Below are positions 21,080 through 29,938 of a stretch of DNA of 64,000 bases, piece by piece; positions within the stretch are counted from its first letter, which is position 1, and every line of letters begins with the position of its first letter. This stretch comes from Mesorhizobium_K marinum (GTDB taxonomy: Bacteria; Pseudomonadota; Alphaproteobacteria; Rhizobiales; Rhizobiaceae). The notes beneath the pieces are model-generated. The model had not been told where the DNA came from. It saw nothing but the letters and a program-made list of their open reading frames with translations, and ran no database searches. The stretch is taken from the NCBI RefSeq assembly GCF_040813715.1, contig NZ_JBFOCH010000003.1. One strand, written 5' to 3'. The position numbers and the translations under genes are program-made.

Positions 21080-22003
21080 ATGCTGCTCTATGTCCTGCGG
21101 CGGTTGCTGACCGCCATACCGACGCTGTTCGTCGTCGTCACGCTGGCCTTCTTCCTGATCCGGATAGCGCCAGGCGGCCCGTTCAACCAGGAGCGCGGCC
21201 TCAGCCCCGAGATCAAGGCGAACATCGAGGCGCAGTTCGGCCTCGACGACCCGCTCTGGCTGCAATACGTCAACTACCTCAAGAACCTCGGGCAGGGAAA
21301 TTTCGGTCCCAGCTACAATCTTCCCGATTTCACCGTCACCGAACTGTTCGCCGCCGGCCTGCCGATCTCGGTGCAGCTCGGCGCCATGGCGCTGCTGCTG
21401 GCCCTCATCGTCGGCGGCACGCTGGGCACGATTGCCGCCCTCAACCAGAACCGGGCCGCCGACTATGCGGTGATCGCGACCGCGACGGCCGGCACCACCA
21501 TTCCCACCTTCGTCATCGCGCCGATCATCCAGCTCGTGTTCGGGCTGACCTGGAACCTCTTGCCGATCGGCGGCTGGGGAGACGGTGCCTTCGTTAACAA
21601 GATCGGGCCGGTGCTGACGCTGGCCCTGCCGCAGATCGCCATCGTGGCGCGGCTGATGCGCGGCTCGATGATAGAGGCGCTTCGGGCGCACCACATCAGG
21701 ACGGCGCGCGCGCTCGGCCTGTCCGACATGTCGGTGATCGTGAAGCATGCGCTGCGCGGGGCGGTGCTGCCGATCGTCTCCTATGCCGGCCCGGCGGCGG
21801 CAGCCCTGCTGACCGGATCGGTGATCGTCGAGACGATCTTCGCCATCCCGGGCGTCGGTCGCTACTTCGTCGACGCGGCCCTGAACCGGGACTACACGCT
21901 CGTCATGGGGACGGTGGTGGTGATCGCCATCTTCACCATCGTCTTCAACCTCATCGTCGATATCATCTACGCGGTGCTCGATCCGCGGGTGCGCTATGAC
22001 TGA
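21080..22003 (+). CDS. oppB: Oligopeptide ABC transporter permease OppB
   Basis: 307 residues with six hydrophobic membrane segments. The first is MLLYVLRRLLTAIPTLFVVV, the standard OppB opening. The EAA loop for ATPase docking reads EALRAHHIRTARALGLSD. The C-terminus has IFAIPGVGRYFVDAALNRDY. The stop overlaps the oppC start by 8 bases. It forms half of the peptide translocation channel. Confidence 0.92.
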   Translation: MLLYVLRRLLTAIPTLFVVVTLAFFLIRIAPGGPFNQERGLSPEIKANIEAQFGLDDPLWLQYVNYLKNLGQGNFGPSYNLPDFTVTELFAAGLPISVQLGAMALLLALIVGGTLGTIAALNQNRAADYAVIATATAGTTIPTFVIAPIIQLVFGLTWNLLPIGGWGDGAFVNKIGPVLTLALPQIAIVARLMRGSMIEALRAHHIRTARALGLSDMSVIVKHALRGAVLPIVSYAGPAAAALLTGSVIVETIFAIPGVGRYFVDAALNRDYTLVMGTVVVIAIFTIVFNLIVDIIYAVLDPRVRYD

Positions 22004-23129
22004 CGCGGCCCTGGACACCAATGGCCCGACCGAGCTGCCGGGCGGGCGATCGTTGTGGAGCGATGCCTGGGCCCGCATGCGCGCCAACCGGGCGGCGATG
22101 GCCAGCCTGATCTTCCTGGTTCTGATGACGGTGGCCTGCATCGTCGGGCCATGGCTCGTGCCGCACAACTACACGACCATCTATGCCGACTACGTGCGCA
22201 CGCCACCCAGCCTGACGGCCTACCCGAAGGCCGACATGGTCGAGTCAGCGCTCAACGACGTGCTGCGGCGCATGCGCGTCGAACCGGGCGGCTGGACCCA
22301 GGAAGGCGACCGGGTCTTCGTCGAGGTCACGTCGGGCCGGGCGATCGACGAGCGCAACCTGCGCTATCTCGAGCGCTCCGACACGTTCCATGACGCCAGG
22401 GTGGAGAGCAGGGCGGACGACGGGCTCGCGATGGTGATGAGCGCCGCCATCAAGCAGCAGTACTTCCTGCTCGGCACCGACAATGTCGGGCGCGACCTGT
22501 TGTCGAGGACGCTGATGGCCGGGCGGATCTCGCTGTCGATCGGCCTGCTCGCGGGCATGACCGCCGTTGTGATCGGCGTCCTCTACGGCGCAACCGCGGG
22601 TTTTCTCGGCGGTCGCACCGACGAGATCATGATGCGCATCGTCGACGTGCTCTATTCGCTGCCGTTCATCTTCTTCGTCATCATGCTGGTGGTGTTCTTC
22701 GGCCGCAATTTCGTGCTGATGTTCCTCGCCGTCGGCGCGGTGCTCTGGCTGGACATGGCGCGTATCGTGCGCGGCCAGGCGCTGTCGATCCGCAGGCAGG
22801 AATACATCCAGGCGGCCGAGGCGCTCGGCGTCACCCAGACCGGCATCCTGCTGCGGCATGTCGTGCCCAACCTGCTCGGTCCGGTCGTCATCTACATGAC
22901 GCTTCTGGTGCCGCATGTGATCATCCTGGAGAGTTTCCTCTCCTTTCTCGGGCTCGGCGTCCAGGAGCCGATGACCAGCTGGGGCGTGCTGATCTCGGCC
23001 GGCGCCAAGAACATCGGCAGCGCCAACTGGCTGCTGGTCTTTCCGGCCCTGTTCCTGGTGTCCACGCTGTTCGCGCTGAATTTCGTCGGCGACGGATTGC
23101 GCGACGCACTCGATCCGAAGGATCGCTGA
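21996..23129 (+). CDS. oppC: Oligopeptide ABC transporter permease OppC
   Basis: 377 residues. The N-terminal OppC_N segment (SDAWARMRANRAAMASLIFL) includes the first membrane span, then a long periplasmic part of about 120 residues, then five further spans. The EAA loop reads EYIQAAEALGVTQTGILLRH. LLGTDNVGRDLLSRTLMAG, as in DppC/OppC proteins, precedes the core. It is longer than the common 300 residues because of the periplasmic insertion, a feature of the OppC/YejE type. Translation is coupled to oppB by overlap and it is 2 bp from the next gene. Confidence 0.92.
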   Translation: MTDAALDTNGPTELPGGRSLWSDAWARMRANRAAMASLIFLVLMTVACIVGPWLVPHNYTTIYADYVRTPPSLTAYPKADMVESALNDVLRRMRVEPGGWTQEGDRVFVEVTSGRAIDERNLRYLERSDTFHDARVESRADDGLAMVMSAAIKQQYFLLGTDNVGRDLLSRTLMAGRISLSIGLLAGMTAVVIGVLYGATAGFLGGRTDEIMMRIVDVLYSLPFIFFVIMLVVFFGRNFVLMFLAVGAVLWLDMARIVRGQALSIRRQEYIQAAEALGVTQTGILLRHVVPNLLGPVVIYMTLLVPHVIILESFLSFLGLGVQEPMTSWGVLISAGAKNIGSANWLLVFPALFLVSTLFALNFVGDGLRDALDPKDR

Positions 23130-23131
23130 GC

Positions 23132-24739
23132 ATGCCGGAGCCGATCCTCTCCATTCGCGGCCTGCGCGTCTCGTTCGACACGCTTGACGGTACCGTCGAG
23201 GCGGTGCGCGGCGTCGACATCCGGCTTGCCGCCGGCGAGACCGTCGCGATCGTCGGCGAATCCGGATCGGGCAAGAGCCAGACGATGATGGCCGCGATGC
23301 GGCTTCTGGCGTCGAACGGCCGCGCCACCGGCCGCGCCGACTACCGTGGCCAGAACCTGCTTGAACTCGACAAGGCGGCGATCAACGCCATCCGCGGCAG
23401 GAAGATCAGCATGATCTTCCAGGAACCGATGACCTCGCTCGATCCGCTCTACACGATCGGGAACCAGTTGATCGAGCCGATCAGGCGGCACCAGGGTCTG
23501 TCGCGGGCAAAGGCCAGGGCCGAGGCGCTGCGGCTGCTCGAACTGGTGCGGATACCGGAGCCCGAGCGGCGGATGCGGTCCTATCCGTACGAACTGTCCG
23601 GCGGGCAGCGCCAGCGCGTCATGATCGCCATGGCGTTGGCCAACAACCCCGAAATCCTGATCGCCGACGAACCGACGACGGCGCTCGACGTCACTATCCA
23701 GGCCCAGATCCTCGCCTTGCTGGCCGAACTGCAGGCCAAGCTCGGCATGGCGATCGTATTCATCACGCACGACCTGAACATCGTGCGCCGGCTGGCCGAC
23801 CGGGTCTATGTGATGCGCGAGGGGATGGTCGTCGAGGAGGGGCCGACCGACCGCGTGCTCTCGGCCCCACAGCACGACTACACCAGGATGCTGCTCGCGG
23901 CCGAGCCAGAAGGCCACAAGTCGCCGGTGCCGGATGCCGCGCCGGTGCTGCTCGAGGGCAGGGAGGTGTCGGTCACCTTCGAGATCGGCGGCGGATTCCT
24001 GGCCAGCAAGCTTGCGTTGCGGGCCGTCGATCACGTCTCGCTCGCCCTGCGGCGGGGGCAGACGATCGGCATCGTCGGCGAGTCCGGCTCGGGCAAGTCG
24101 ACGCTCGGGCGCGCCATGCTGCGGCTGATGCCGAGCGACGGCGAGGTCCTGTTCGCCGGACGCGACATCTCCGGTCTTGGGGCCGGCGACATGCGCCCCT
24201 TGCGCAAGGGCCTGCAACTCGTCTTCCAGGATCCGTTCGGGTCGCTTTCGCCGCGCATGACGGTCGGCCAGATCGTGAGCGAGGGGCTGCGCGTCCACCA
24301 GCCGGCGTTGTCGGCCAGGGATCGCGACGGGCTTGCCGCCGCGGCGCTTGCGGAGGTGCAACTGGATCCGGCCATGCGCAACCGCTACCCGCACGAGTTT
24401 TCGGGGGGACAGCGGCAGCGGATCGCGATCGCCCGGGCGATGATCCTGAAGCCGAGCGTCGTCGTCCTCGACGAGCCGACTTCGGCGCTGGACCGCTCGG
24501 TCCAGAAACAGATCGTCGACCTGCTGCGCGGCTTACAGGCGAAGCACGGGCTCTCCTACCTGTTCATCAGCCACGACCTCGCGGTGGTCCGCGCTATGTC
24601 GGACTACGTGCTGGTCATGAAGGCGGGAAAGATCGTGGAAGAAGGCGAAACCGAACGCATCTTCGACGACCCCGTGCAGGACTACACCCGTGCCCTGATG
24701 GCGGCCGCGGTGGACAACCGGCGGTTCGCTAGCGCTTAG
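23132..24739 (+). CDS. oppD: Oligopeptide ABC transporter fused ATP-binding protein OppDF
   Basis: 535 residues carrying two ABC domains in one chain. The first has Walker A GESGSGKS (about residue 37), signature LSGGQRQRV and LIADEPTTALDVT; the second has Walker A GESGSGKST (about residue 315), signature FSGGQRQRI and VVLDEPTSALDRS. The interdomain segment resembles the oligopeptide-transporter C-terminal region of OppD. One polypeptide therefore supplies both ATPase sites for OppBC. A second allele of the 3' end (FANA instead of FASA) is visible after the N at 24849. Confidence 0.92.
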   Translation: MPEPILSIRGLRVSFDTLDGTVEAVRGVDIRLAAGETVAIVGESGSGKSQTMMAAMRLLASNGRATGRADYRGQNLLELDKAAINAIRGRKISMIFQEPMTSLDPLYTIGNQLIEPIRRHQGLSRAKARAEALRLLELVRIPEPERRMRSYPYELSGGQRQRVMIAMALANNPEILIADEPTTALDVTIQAQILALLAELQAKLGMAIVFITHDLNIVRRLADRVYVMREGMVVEEGPTDRVLSAPQHDYTRMLLAAEPEGHKSPVPDAAPVLLEGREVSVTFEIGGGFLASKLALRAVDHVSLALRRGQTIGIVGESGSGKSTLGRAMLRLMPSDGEVLFAGRDISGLGAGDMRPLRKGLQLVFQDPFGSLSPRMTVGQIVSEGLRVHQPALSARDRDGLAAAALAEVQLDPAMRNRYPHEFSGGQRQRIAIARAMILKPSVVVLDEPTSALDRSVQKQIVDLLRGLQAKHGLSYLFISHDLAVVRAMSDYVLVMKAGKIVEEGETERIFDDPVQDYTRALMAAAVDNRRFASA

Positions 24740-24978
24740 ACCGGGCACAACGGCAAGTCTCAGCACGCAACGACGCGTTCGAACGGGTGATCATCCCCGT
24801 CGATTGCACGCGGGACGACCGTCCGAACGCGGCCCAGATCGATTTTAGNAGCGGTTCGCCAACGCTTAGACCGGGCACAACGGCAAGTCTCAGCACGCAA
24901 CGACGCGTTCGAGCGGGTGCTCATTCCCGTCGATTGCCCGCGGGACGACCGTCCAAACGTGGCCCAGATCGATTTTAG
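24720..24978. other. assembly join: duplicated contig end after oppDF (N 24849), diverged copies
   Basis: Bases 24720-24848 and 24850-24978 align at offset 130 with about nine substitutions, roughly 7%. Both contain the last codons and TAG stop of oppDF. The rest of the 296-bp gap up to 25036 has no other gene; it carries only the promoter listed next. Confidence 0.8.
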
Positions 24979-24986
24979 AAAGCCAT

Positions 24987-25014
24987 TTGACAAAATAGGG
25001 GCGGAGTGTACTGT
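24987..25014 (+). promoter_or_regulatory. candidate promoter of the second ROK/sugar operon
   Basis: A consensus -35 box TTGACA (24987-24992) is followed after 16 bases by TACTGT (25009-25014), a weak -10. It lies 22 bases before the regulator start, so the leader would be very short. No clear operator palindrome was seen here. Confidence 0.4.
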
Positions 25015-25035
25015 CGAGTTAACGAAGGGTCATTC

Positions 25036-26196
25036 ATGGCGCTCAGAGGGACGAACCAGGAATTCGGGCGGCCGTACAATCGCAGGATTGTACTGGAGTT
25101 CGTCCGGCTTCATTCCCTGACTACACGAAGCGAAATCGCCGCGCGCGTCGGGCTCACCGTCCAGACCGTCTCGACCATCGTCCGGGAACTCGAGGAGCAG
25201 AACTACCTCGTGTCCGTCCGCGAGGAGCCGAAGGGACGCGGCCTTCCGCCTTCGATGCTCAAGATCAATCCGGAAGGCGGGTTCGCGATCGGCGTCAACG
25301 TCACGCCGATCAGCGTCGAGGCCGGATTGGTCGACCTGAGCGGCGAGGTCATCGGCAGCCTGAGCCAGGACATCGCGGGGGCTTCCCCGGAAGATGCGTT
25401 CGAGATCATCGGCGCCATGGCCCCCGAGCTGATTGCGCAGCGGCCAAAGGGTCGGATGCTCGGCATCGGCTTGGCGCTGCCCGGGCCGTTTGGCGTCGAA
25501 TCCATGAGCTTCGTCGGCCCGACGACGATGGCCGGATGGGAAAACACGGCCATCCGCGAGCGGCTTGCCGAAGCGACGGGCCTGCCCGCCTTCCTGGAAA
25601 CCGACATGGCCGCGGCGGCACTTGGCGAACACCTCTACGGCCTCGGCAAGCGGTTCTCCGAATACTACTTCCTCTATCTCGGCGTCGGTCTCGGCGGCGC
25701 GCTCGTTCGCGAAGGGCAGGTGCAGCGCGGCGCGTCCGGCAATGCCGGGGAGATCGGCCACATCCCGGTGGTGCCCGATGGCGAAGCCTGTCCCTGCGGC
25801 AACCGCGGCTGCCTGGAACGCTATTTTTCGCTCGATGCGCTTCGGCGTTCGGGCCTCGGCGACGCCGATTGGCTGGAAGCGGTTGCGCCGACATTCCGCA
25901 ACGCGATCGCGACGATCGAGAACCTCTTCGATCCCGAGACGATCGTGCTGGGCGGACTTGCACCGGCGAACCTGCTCGAACGCATCGTCGAGTTGACGGC
26001 GGTACTGCCGAACTCGGTCGCGGCCAGGCGCGATCGCAAGACGCCGCGCGTCCGCATCGCCGAGGGTGGCGAGCATTCTGTCCTTCGCGGTGCGGCGGCG
26101 CTCGCGGTGTCCAGCGTCCTGTCGCCGCGGTTTGGCCAAATGTTCACGGGCGGGCGCGAGCGCGACGTCCTCAGCGGCGGGGAGGTCGCGGCATGA
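25036..26196 (+). CDS. ROK-family transcriptional regulator of adjacent sugar importer
   Basis: 386 residues from the ATG at 25036, with GAAGGG seven bases upstream; an earlier in-frame start at 25006 has no ribosome site. An N-terminal winged helix (YNRRIVLEFVRLHSLTTRSE, GLTVQTVSTIVRELEEQNYL) precedes a ROK domain with LYLGVGLGGALVREG, GNAGEIGHIPVVPDG and the zinc-type motif CPCGNRGCLERY. RGTNQ again precedes the helix-turn-helix. Unlike the FrcR-like protein, this gene is co-directional with its transporter: its TGA overlaps the ATG of the ATPase gene. It presumably represses the operon until a sugar or sugar phosphate binds. Confidence 0.88.
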   Translation: MALRGTNQEFGRPYNRRIVLEFVRLHSLTTRSEIAARVGLTVQTVSTIVRELEEQNYLVSVREEPKGRGLPPSMLKINPEGGFAIGVNVTPISVEAGLVDLSGEVIGSLSQDIAGASPEDAFEIIGAMAPELIAQRPKGRMLGIGLALPGPFGVESMSFVGPTTMAGWENTAIRERLAEATGLPAFLETDMAAAALGEHLYGLGKRFSEYYFLYLGVGLGGALVREGQVQRGASGNAGEIGHIPVVPDGEACPCGNRGCLERYFSLDALRRSGLGDADWLEAVAPTFRNAIATIENLFDPETIVLGGLAPANLLERIVELTAVLPNSVAARRDRKTPRVRIAEGGEHSVLRGAAALAVSSVLSPRFGQMFTGGRERDVLSGGEVAA

Positions 26197-26957
26197 CATC
26201 GTCACTGCTCGTTCTGGAAGACATCCGGAAGAATTTCGGAGCGATCGAGGCGCTGAAGGGCGTCAGCTTCTCCATCGGCAAGGGCGAGGTGGTGGCGCTG
26301 CTCGGCGACAACGGCGCGGGCAAGTCGACGCTGGTAAAGATCATTTCGGGCGGCCTCGAGCCTACCTCCGGCCGGCTGCTCTTCGAAGGCAAGGAGTTCC
26401 TGGCGAAGACCCCTTCGGAGGCCAAGGCGGCCGGCATCGAGACGGTCTACCAGGACCTGTCGCTGTGCACCAATGTGGACGTGGTCGCGAACTTCTTCAT
26501 GGGCCGCGAGATCACCCGCAAGGTGCTTGGCGTTCCGGTGCTGGACGAAGGCGCGATGGAGAAGGTCGTCGCGGAGGCGCTGGCCAATGCAGGCACCCGC
26601 ATTCCGTCGCTACGCACGAAGGTCGAGCACCTGTCCGGCGGCCAGCGGCAGGCGATCGAGCTCAACCGCTTCGTGCACTGGGGCGGCAAGCTGGTGCTGC
26701 TGGACGAACCTTTTGCCGCACTCGGCGTCGAGCAGACCCGGCGCGGCCTCGAGATGATTCGCCATGTGGCGAACCAGGGCATCGGCGTCATCATCATCAC
26801 GCATATCATGCAGCAGGCGTTCCAGGTCGCCGACCGCATCGTCGTGATCCGCCAGGGCGTGGTGGCGGGCGACGTTCCAACCAGCGAAACCAGTCCCGAT
26901 GCGGTGATCGGCATGATCACCGGAGAATCCCTTGCCGGTGCCGGACCGGCTGGCTGA
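26193..26957 (+). CDS. Sugar ABC transporter ATP-binding protein
   Basis: 254 residues, single ABC domain of the ribose/xylose importer type. Walker A GDNGAGKST, signature LSGGQRQAI, Walker B LVLLDEPFAALG, H-loop IIITHIMQQ. The signature is followed by ELNRFVHWGGKLV where many relatives have VARA, a small deviation. The ATG overlaps the regulator stop (ATGA). It powers uptake through the permease encoded at 28176. Confidence 0.88.
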   Translation: MTSSLLVLEDIRKNFGAIEALKGVSFSIGKGEVVALLGDNGAGKSTLVKIISGGLEPTSGRLLFEGKEFLAKTPSEAKAAGIETVYQDLSLCTNVDVVANFFMGREITRKVLGVPVLDEGAMEKVVAEALANAGTRIPSLRTKVEHLSGGQRQAIELNRFVHWGGKLVLLDEPFAALGVEQTRRGLEMIRHVANQGIGVIIITHIMQQAFQVADRIVVIRQGVVAGDVPTSETSPDAVIGMITGESLAGAGPAG

Positions 26958-26998
26958 GGGACATATAAGAGGGGTCCGGCTCAACAGGAGCGAGAAAG

Positions 26999-28039
26999 AT
27001 GAAGCGATTGTTATCTGCAGCCTTCGGCGCCGCCGCGCTGGCGATGGCCGCCCTGACGCCTGCCTTCGCGCAGACGAAGGGTACGGTCTATTACCTCGTG
27101 CCGACGCTGCTCGACGAATTCCAGACCGGATCGGTCAGCGCGCTCGAGATGTTTCTCAAGCAGGTCGGCTACGAGATGAAGACTCTCAACGCCGACAACA
27201 AGACCGACCTCCAGCAGACCCAGGTCAATGACGTGATCGCGCTGAAGCCAGCGGCCGTCATCCTCGCCGCCGTCGACTTCAACGCGCTCAAGCCGTCGAT
27301 CGAAGCCGTCCGCGCCGCGGGCATCCCGATCGTGCAGTTCGACCGCCAGATCACGTCGACGCCGTCCGAATTGACGTCGGTGGCCGGCACCGTCGAAATC
27401 GGCTACGTGGCGGCCGCTGCCGCCGAGCAGCTGCTCAAGGACAAGAACGGCTCGGTGAAGGGCAAGGTCCTGCAGGTCCTCGGCGACCCCGGCGACCCGT
27501 ACACGCTCGATATCCAGAAGGGTTTCGAGGAGAAGATGAAGGCCTATCCGGAGGTCACCATCATCTCGCACCCGGCCATGCAGTGGGAAGCGTCGAACGC
27601 CGGCACGATCGTCGCCGACCAGCTGGTCGCCAATCCCGACATCGACCTGATCTTCAACCATGCCGCCCATCTCTCGGTGGCAGCGGTGGCCTCGCTCGAG
27701 GCGGCCGGCAAGAAGCCCGGCGACATCATGGTGATGAGCTCGAACGGTGCTCCGGTCGGCCTCGACCTGATCCGCAAGGGCTGGCTGAATGTCGAGGTCG
27801 AGCAGCCGCTCTACGCGCAGGCAGCCGCGGTCGCGATGTTCATGGACAAGATCGTGAACAAGCAGGAGATCAAGGCCGGCCAGTATGACGTCATCGGGCT
27901 CGACGGCACCATGACGATCGAGGCGTGGGGACCGAACATCCGCCTGCCGGGTGCGGCCATCACCAAGGAAAACGTCGACAATCCGGCGTTCTGGGGCAAC
28001 ATGAAGCCGCCCGCCGACACCATCAAGTCGGTCGAGTAG
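26999..28039 (+). CDS. Sugar ABC transporter periplasmic binding protein, ligand unknown
   Basis: 346 residues. Signal peptide residues 1-24 (ends TPAFA). Type I periplasmic binding fold: VYYLVPTLLDEFQTGSVSAL, hinge-region LAAVDFNALKPSIEAVRAAG and the cleft segment QFDRQITSTPS. It is only distantly like FrcB of this window, so it probably binds a different ligand (pentose, polyol or unusual hexose). The order ATPase, binding protein, permease differs from the frc order. A strong double hairpin follows the gene. Confidence 0.85.
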   Translation: MKRLLSAAFGAAALAMAALTPAFAQTKGTVYYLVPTLLDEFQTGSVSALEMFLKQVGYEMKTLNADNKTDLQQTQVNDVIALKPAAVILAAVDFNALKPSIEAVRAAGIPIVQFDRQITSTPSELTSVAGTVEIGYVAAAAAEQLLKDKNGSVKGKVLQVLGDPGDPYTLDIQKGFEEKMKAYPEVTIISHPAMQWEASNAGTIVADQLVANPDIDLIFNHAAHLSVAAVASLEAAGKKPGDIMVMSSNGAPVGLDLIRKGWLNVEVEQPLYAQAAAVAMFMDKIVNKQEIKAGQYDVIGLDGTMTIEAWGPNIRLPGAAITKENVDNPAFWGNMKPPADTIKSVE

Positions 28040-28062
28040 GCCGATCGCCCGGACCTGAGAAA

Positions 28063-28128
28063 GCGCCACCCCCCGCCAGGGCATTGCACCTGCCCGGGGT
28101 GGCGCAATCCGGCGGGCAAAATGCCCGC
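28063..28128 (+). promoter_or_regulatory. two tandem hairpins between binding protein and permease genes
   Basis: The first hairpin has a 10-bp outer stem, GCGCCACCCC (28063-28072) / GGGGTGGCGC (28096-28105), with an inner 5-bp GGGCA/TGCCC pairing. The second is GCGGGCA / TGCCCGC (28112-28128) with a 3-base loop. There is no T run. They fill the 136-bp spacer and probably act on mRNA stability or partial termination. Confidence 0.6.
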
Positions 28129-28175
28129 GGAGATCGCCAGCGCCACCCTGACAACCAAATGCGCACGGACAGACA

Positions 28176-29171
28176 ATGACCCCACGCACGCGCCGCATCC
28201 TTGAGTTTGTCCTCGACAATCTCGTCTGGTTCATGCTGCTGTTCGTACTGGCGATGTTCTCGCTGTTCATCCCGAACTATTTCCAGCTCGGCATCTTCGC
28301 CAACATCATCGAGGCGTCTAGCGTGCTCGGCGTCATGTCGATCGGGCTGGCGCTGGTCATCATGACCGGCAACATGGACCTTTCGGTCGAGTCGGTGGCC
28401 GCGCTCGGCGCCATGGCCGTCGGCATCCTGTTCTGCTCGGCCGGCATCGGCATGGGACTGACGCTGCAGCCCGAATGGCTGATGGCGCCGGCATCGCTGC
28501 TCGTGGCGCTTGCGGTCGGCGGGCTTGTCGGTTCGCTCAACGGCTTGCTCATCGTCAAGGTGAAGATGAGCGCCTTCATCATCACGCTGGCCTCCTTCAT
28601 ATGGGTGCGAGGCCTGGTTGTCGCGGTTTCCGGAGGACGCTCGGCCCAGGATCTGGCGCCGGCCATCCGCTGGCTCGGCATCCAGCGCCTGATGGGCCTG
28701 CCGCTGACCGCATGGATCGCCATCACCTGCTTCGTCGTCTTCTCCTTCATCATGGCCAAGACGCCGTTCGGCCGGCACCTGATCATGATCGGCGGCAACG
28801 AAACGGCAAGCTATCGCGCGGGCATCAGGGTTACGCGCAACCTCATCATCGCCTTCGCACTCGCCGGCGCCATCGCAGGCATGGCTGGCTGGCTGCTCGC
28901 CATCCGTACCTCGGGCGCGACCGCCAATCTCGGCGTCGGCCTGCTGTTCAACGCATTCGCGGCGGTGGTGATCGGCGGCGTCAGCCTCAAGGGCGGCGTC
29001 GGCTCTCTTCCCGGCGTCTATGCAGGCGTGCTGCTGCTGTCGTCGATCAACACGGCCATCAACCTCATGGGTCTTCCCGCCAATTTCACGCAGGTCATCC
29101 ATGGCCTGCTGGTGCTGGCGGCGGTTCTCCTGGACACCCTGAAACAGACGATCAGGCAGAGGCTCGCATGA
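28176..29171 (+). CDS. Sugar ABC transporter permease
   Basis: 331 residues with about nine to ten hydrophobic segments, BPD_transp_2 family. Marks are LVIMTGNMDLSVESVAALGAM and VVIGGVSLKGGVGSLPGVYAG. The stop overlaps the start of the dehydrogenase gene (ATGA at 29168). It is the channel for the adjacent binding protein and ATPase. Confidence 0.88.
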   Translation: MTPRTRRILEFVLDNLVWFMLLFVLAMFSLFIPNYFQLGIFANIIEASSVLGVMSIGLALVIMTGNMDLSVESVAALGAMAVGILFCSAGIGMGLTLQPEWLMAPASLLVALAVGGLVGSLNGLLIVKVKMSAFIITLASFIWVRGLVVAVSGGRSAQDLAPAIRWLGIQRLMGLPLTAWIAITCFVVFSFIMAKTPFGRHLIMIGGNETASYRAGIRVTRNLIIAFALAGAIAGMAGWLLAIRTSGATANLGVGLLFNAFAAVVIGGVSLKGGVGSLPGVYAGVLLLSSINTAINLMGLPANFTQVIHGLLVLAAVLLDTLKQTIRQRLA

Positions 29172-29938
29172 CGGGGCGTATCGACGGAAAGGTTGCGCTG
29201 ATCATCGGCGCGGCGCGCGGCATCGGGCGAGGCATTGCCGAACGCTTCCGCGAAGAGGGCGCCCACCTGGTTCTGGCGGACACCGACACGGCGCACGGCC
29301 AGGCAACCGCGGACGAACTCGGCGTTGACTTCGTCCGCACCGACATATCGAAAATGTCCGACGCGGAGGCCGCTGTCGCGCTGGCCCTGGACCGCCATGG
29401 CCGGCTCGACATCATCGTCCAGAACGCCGGCATCTATCCTTGGCAACTGATCGAGAACACCAGCCCGGATGACTGGGACCGCGTCATGGCGGTCAATCTG
29501 CGCGGCACCTTCAACGCGGCGCGCGCGGCGCTGACGCCGATGAAGGCGCAGCGCTACGGGCGCATGCTGTTCACCTCGTCGATCACCGGCCCGCATGTGA
29601 CGAGCCCGGGCCATGGCCACTACTCGGCGACCAAGTCGGGTATCAACGGCTTCATCCGCTCGGCGGCGCTGGAATTTTCCGGCTACGGCATCACAGTGAA
29701 CGGCGTCGAGCCCGGCAACATCATGACCGAGGCAATTCGCGAGCAGCGCGGCGCCGCGTTCATCAAGGGGATGGAGGACGCCATACCACTCGGCCGGTTG
29801 GGCACCCCACGGGATGTCGGCAACGCATTCCTGTTCCTCGCATCCGACGAGGCGGCCTACATCACCGGCACGACGATCGTCGTGGACGGCGGGCAACTGC
29901 TGCCGGAAGGCGCGGACTTCCGTATCCTTCCGCCATGA
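29168..29938 (+). CDS. SDR-family NAD(P)-dependent oxidoreductase, probably sugar or polyol dehydrogenase
   Basis: 256 residues, classical short-chain dehydrogenase. Cofactor motif GAARGIGRG near residue 14, Asp at the end of beta-2 (LADTD) suggesting NAD preference, NAG motif in VQNAGIYPW, and a catalytic set of Ser (TSSITG), Tyr and Lys (YSATK). The C-terminus ends DEAAYITGTTIVVDGGQLL, typical of classical SDRs. Translation is coupled to the permease upstream and the GNAT gene downstream, so it probably oxidises the imported compound at its first catabolic step. Confidence 0.85.
   Translation: MTGRIDGKVALIIGAARGIGRGIAERFREEGAHLVLADTDTAHGQATADELGVDFVRTDISKMSDAEAAVALALDRHGRLDIIVQNAGIYPWQLIENTSPDDWDRVMAVNLRGTFNAARAALTPMKAQRYGRMLFTSSITGPHVTSPGHGHYSATKSGINGFIRSAALEFSGYGITVNGVEPGNIMTEAIREQRGAAFIKGMEDAIPLGRLGTPRDVGNAFLFLASDEAAYITGTTIVVDGGQLLPEGADFRILPP

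Noticed and set aside
24787..25120. Short open frames in the duplicated region after oppDF
   Set aside because: They lie in contig-overlap copies of an intergenic spacer and one contains the N; no ribosome site and no recognisable protein.
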